The notes below the pieces were generated by a model. The model saw only the letters and a list, made by a program, of their open reading frames with translations. It ran no database searches and was not told the origin of the DNA. The translations under genes and the position numbers were made by a program. Source: Ruminococcaceae bacterium UBA4871 (GTDB taxonomy: Bacteria; Bacillota; Clostridia; Oscillospirales; Acutalibacteraceae). Taken from it: a stretch of 64,000 nt of DNA. The stretch covers positions 1 through 64,000 of the forward strand of contig DHDR01000011.1 in assembly GCA_002399445.1 (NCBI GenBank). Reading direction: 5' to 3'. Within the stretch, counting starts at the first letter, position 1; every line of letters begins with the position of its first letter. Shown one piece after another: positions 62,526 to 64,000 of this stretch.

Positions 62526-62629
62526 TGGGGTCACCTTCTTCATATTCATCAATATATACTATCTTATCACAAAATAGAAACTAAATTTATGAACATAATG
62601 TTAAAATTGTAATTATTTTGTCATTTTTA

Positions 62630-63559
62630 TTACAATTTTGTACATACTCGGAGTCTGGCACTTCTGCTACGCGGGTTTTGCGCAATTTCCGCTTCACTTG
62701 GGACAAGGCCCTTGTGATACAGTAGCGACGCACGTGGTTTCTTTCCGCAAACACAAACCGGAAAATCCGGCGGGCAGGTGCAGCCTTTGCACCATTCTGC
62801 CATCTGATGTTTGACAATACGATCCTCCAGCGATTGAAAGGTAATGACACATAAACGGCCACCCGGAGCAAGTGCTTCAAAGGCCGCAGACAGCCCGGCT
62901 TCCAAGGCATCTAATTCTCCGTTTACAGCAATCCGCAATGCCTGAAACGTCTGCCGAGCAGGGTGGCCAGGCTTTCTGCGGACAGCTGCAGGAATATTGG
63001 CTTTGACAATCTCAGCCAGCTGGCAAGTCGTTTCAATTGGTGCTTTTTCTCTTGCCTGTATAATTCCGCGAGCAATTCGCGCTGAAAAACGCTCTTCCCC
63101 ATATTTACTTAAAATTTCAGCAAGTTCCTGCCATGAAAAAGTGTTGACAATATCTTTTGCGCTTAAGCCTTCTTTGCTCATTCGCATATCGAGCGGTGCA
63201 TCATGATGATAGGAAAATCCCCGCTCCGGATCATCCAATTGATAAGAGGATACGCCAATGTCCAGCAACACGCCATTCACCGGAAGCATGTCCAAACTTT
63301 TAGCAATTTCCAGCATATCCGCATAATTTCCACGCCGAATAACGCTGTGCGGATTCCCGGTAAAACGTTTTGTACAGGCAGCAACTGCATCCGGATCCCG
63401 ATCAATGGAAAGCAAACGCCCATTTCCAGTCAGCTTGTCCAAGATGGCTTGACTGTGTCCACCACCGCCCGCAGTACCGTCGATATAGCGTCCATCCGGA
63501 CAAACAGCTAAACTGTCTATCGTTTCATGGAACAAAACAGGGATATGCTGAAATTCCAT
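62630..63559 (-). CDS. rsmH: 16S rRNA (cytosine1402-N4)-methyltransferase
   Basis: RsmH (MraW) methylates N4 of C1402 in 16S rRNA. The 309-residue protein starts MEFQHIPVLFHETIDSL and has the SAM loop DGTAGGGGHSQAIL, GVLLDIGVSSYQLD, RGFSYHHDAPLDMRM, and PGGRLCVITFQSLEDRIVK near the end, all family signatures. The ATG at 63557-63559 follows GGAGG. Confidence 0.95.
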   Translation of the reverse strand: MEFQHIPVLFHETIDSLAVCPDGRYIDGTAGGGGHSQAILDKLTGNGRLLSIDRDPDAVAACTKRFTGNPHSVIRRGNYADMLEIAKSLDMLPVNGVLLDIGVSSYQLDDPERGFSYHHDAPLDMRMSKEGLSAKDIVNTFSWQELAEILSKYGEERFSARIARGIIQAREKAPIETTCQLAEIVKANIPAAVRRKPGHPARQTFQALRIAVNGELDALEAGLSAAFEALAPGGRLCVITFQSLEDRIVKHQMAEWCKGCTCPPDFPVCVCGKKPRASLLYHKGLVPSEAEIAQNPRSRSARLRVCTKL

Positions 63560-63574
63560 GCGTGCCTCCATCCA

Positions 63575-63994
63575 TTAAAGTTCCAGTTCATCCATTGCTT
63601 CCGCAATGCTTTCCTCCGTCAGGTTGTCATTAAAGGCATTCCAAGCGGCTGTATCCCAGATTTCTGCTCGGCTGGATGCGCCGATGAAAGTAACATCCTT
63701 TGTAAGATGCGCATGTTCCCGTAAAACCTGAGGAATCAGAATACGCCCTTGCCGGTCCGGTGCCACTTCTGCCGCGCCGGAAAAGAAAAAGCGCTGCAGG
63801 CCACGCGCTTTGCTGATTGGCATTGCGCTCACTTTTTCCTGTAGTCTAGCCCACTCATCTGGGGAAAAGACAAACAAGCAATGGTCAAGGCCTTTAGCAA
63901 TATAAAAGCGCTCTCCCAGATCTTCTCGGAATCTGGAAGGAACAATTATACGCCCTTTTGCATCGATATTATGCTGGTACTCACCGATCAACAT
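63575..63994 (-). CDS. mraZ: Transcription regulator MraZ
   Basis: MraZ is the AbrB-fold regulator at the head of most dcw clusters; it binds repeats in its own promoter. The 139-residue protein has two SpoVT/AbrB-like repeats: YQHNIDAKGRIIVPSRFRED and VAPDRQGRILIPQVLREHA. The promoter and MraZ-binding repeats would lie beyond the end of the window; only 6 bp remain upstream of the ATG. Confidence 0.94.
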   Translation of the reverse strand: MLIGEYQHNIDAKGRIIVPSRFREDLGERFYIAKGLDHCLFVFSPDEWARLQEKVSAMPISKARGLQRFFFSGAAEVAPDRQGRILIPQVLREHAHLTKDVTFIGASSRAEIWDTAAWNAFNDNLTEESIAEAMDELEL

Positions 63995-64000
63995 AACCGC

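Overview
This window looks like chromosomal DNA of an anaerobic, Gram-positive, spore-forming-type Clostridia, most like the Oscillospiraceae/Ruminococcaceae. The inference rests on strong GGAGG ribosome binding sites, a V/A-type ATPase operon, a type III glutamine synthetase, a Bacillus/Clostridium-style Pho regulon, M-box and fluoride riboswitches, and a dcw cluster that carries a PASTA-tailed SpoVD-like PBP. No rRNA, tRNA, IS element, prophage or CRISPR array was seen. Gene density and base composition look uniform, so nothing points to recent acquisition.

Layout: 1-667 is a promoter and long structured leader for larE-larB-larC (nickel-pincer cofactor of lactate racemase; larA itself is absent). 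3.5-4.4 kb is a fluoride riboswitch with crcB and a DUF190 gene. 4.4-8 kb (minus) holds ispE, an aminotransferase, an Lrp/AsnC regulator and a PHP phosphatase. 8.2-9.9 kb is an ACT/UPF0210 pair. 10.1-18.8 kb is a nine-gene V-ATPase operon. 19-25.3 kb holds a mutarotase-like gene, tmcAL, ackA, a LUD-domain gene, an alanyl-tRNA editing gene and a zinc-ribbon membrane protein. 25.4-32.5 kb (minus) is pstS-pstC-pstA-pstB-phoU-phoP-phoR behind a Pho box. 32.6-37.5 kb (minus) is pyrBI, a peptidase with an attenuated leader, and citrate synthase. 37.8-39.4 kb holds a zinc-ribbon unknown and an HD nucleotidase. 39.5-42.8 kb (minus) is mgtA behind a magnesium riboswitch with a 34-codon small ORF between them. 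Then come cysK, a HAD phosphatase, a membrane methyltransferase, glnN behind a short terminator-attenuator, a CDF transporter, an orphan fumarase beta subunit and corA. 51.5-64 kb (minus) is a division/wall cluster: mraZ-rsmH-ftsL-spoVD-(Mur-ligase-like fragment)-mraY-ftsW-murG-murA-ftsQ-ftsZ.

Themes: ion homeostasis under RNA control (fluoride, magnesium), phosphate scavenging under PhoPR, nitrogen assimilation through glnN with an ANTAR-type-looking leader, and lactate/acetate metabolism (lar, LUD, ackA). The dcw cluster carries none of murC, murD, murE or murF, but keeps a small gene whose C-terminal half resembles part of a Mur ligase.

The most interesting unexplained items are the small ORF in the mgtA leader, the glnN attenuator, the Mur-ligase-like fragment, the palindrome over the mraY promoter, and the structured leaders of the lar operon and of the Xaa-Pro peptidase. 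All names come from reading sequence by eye; no database search was possible.
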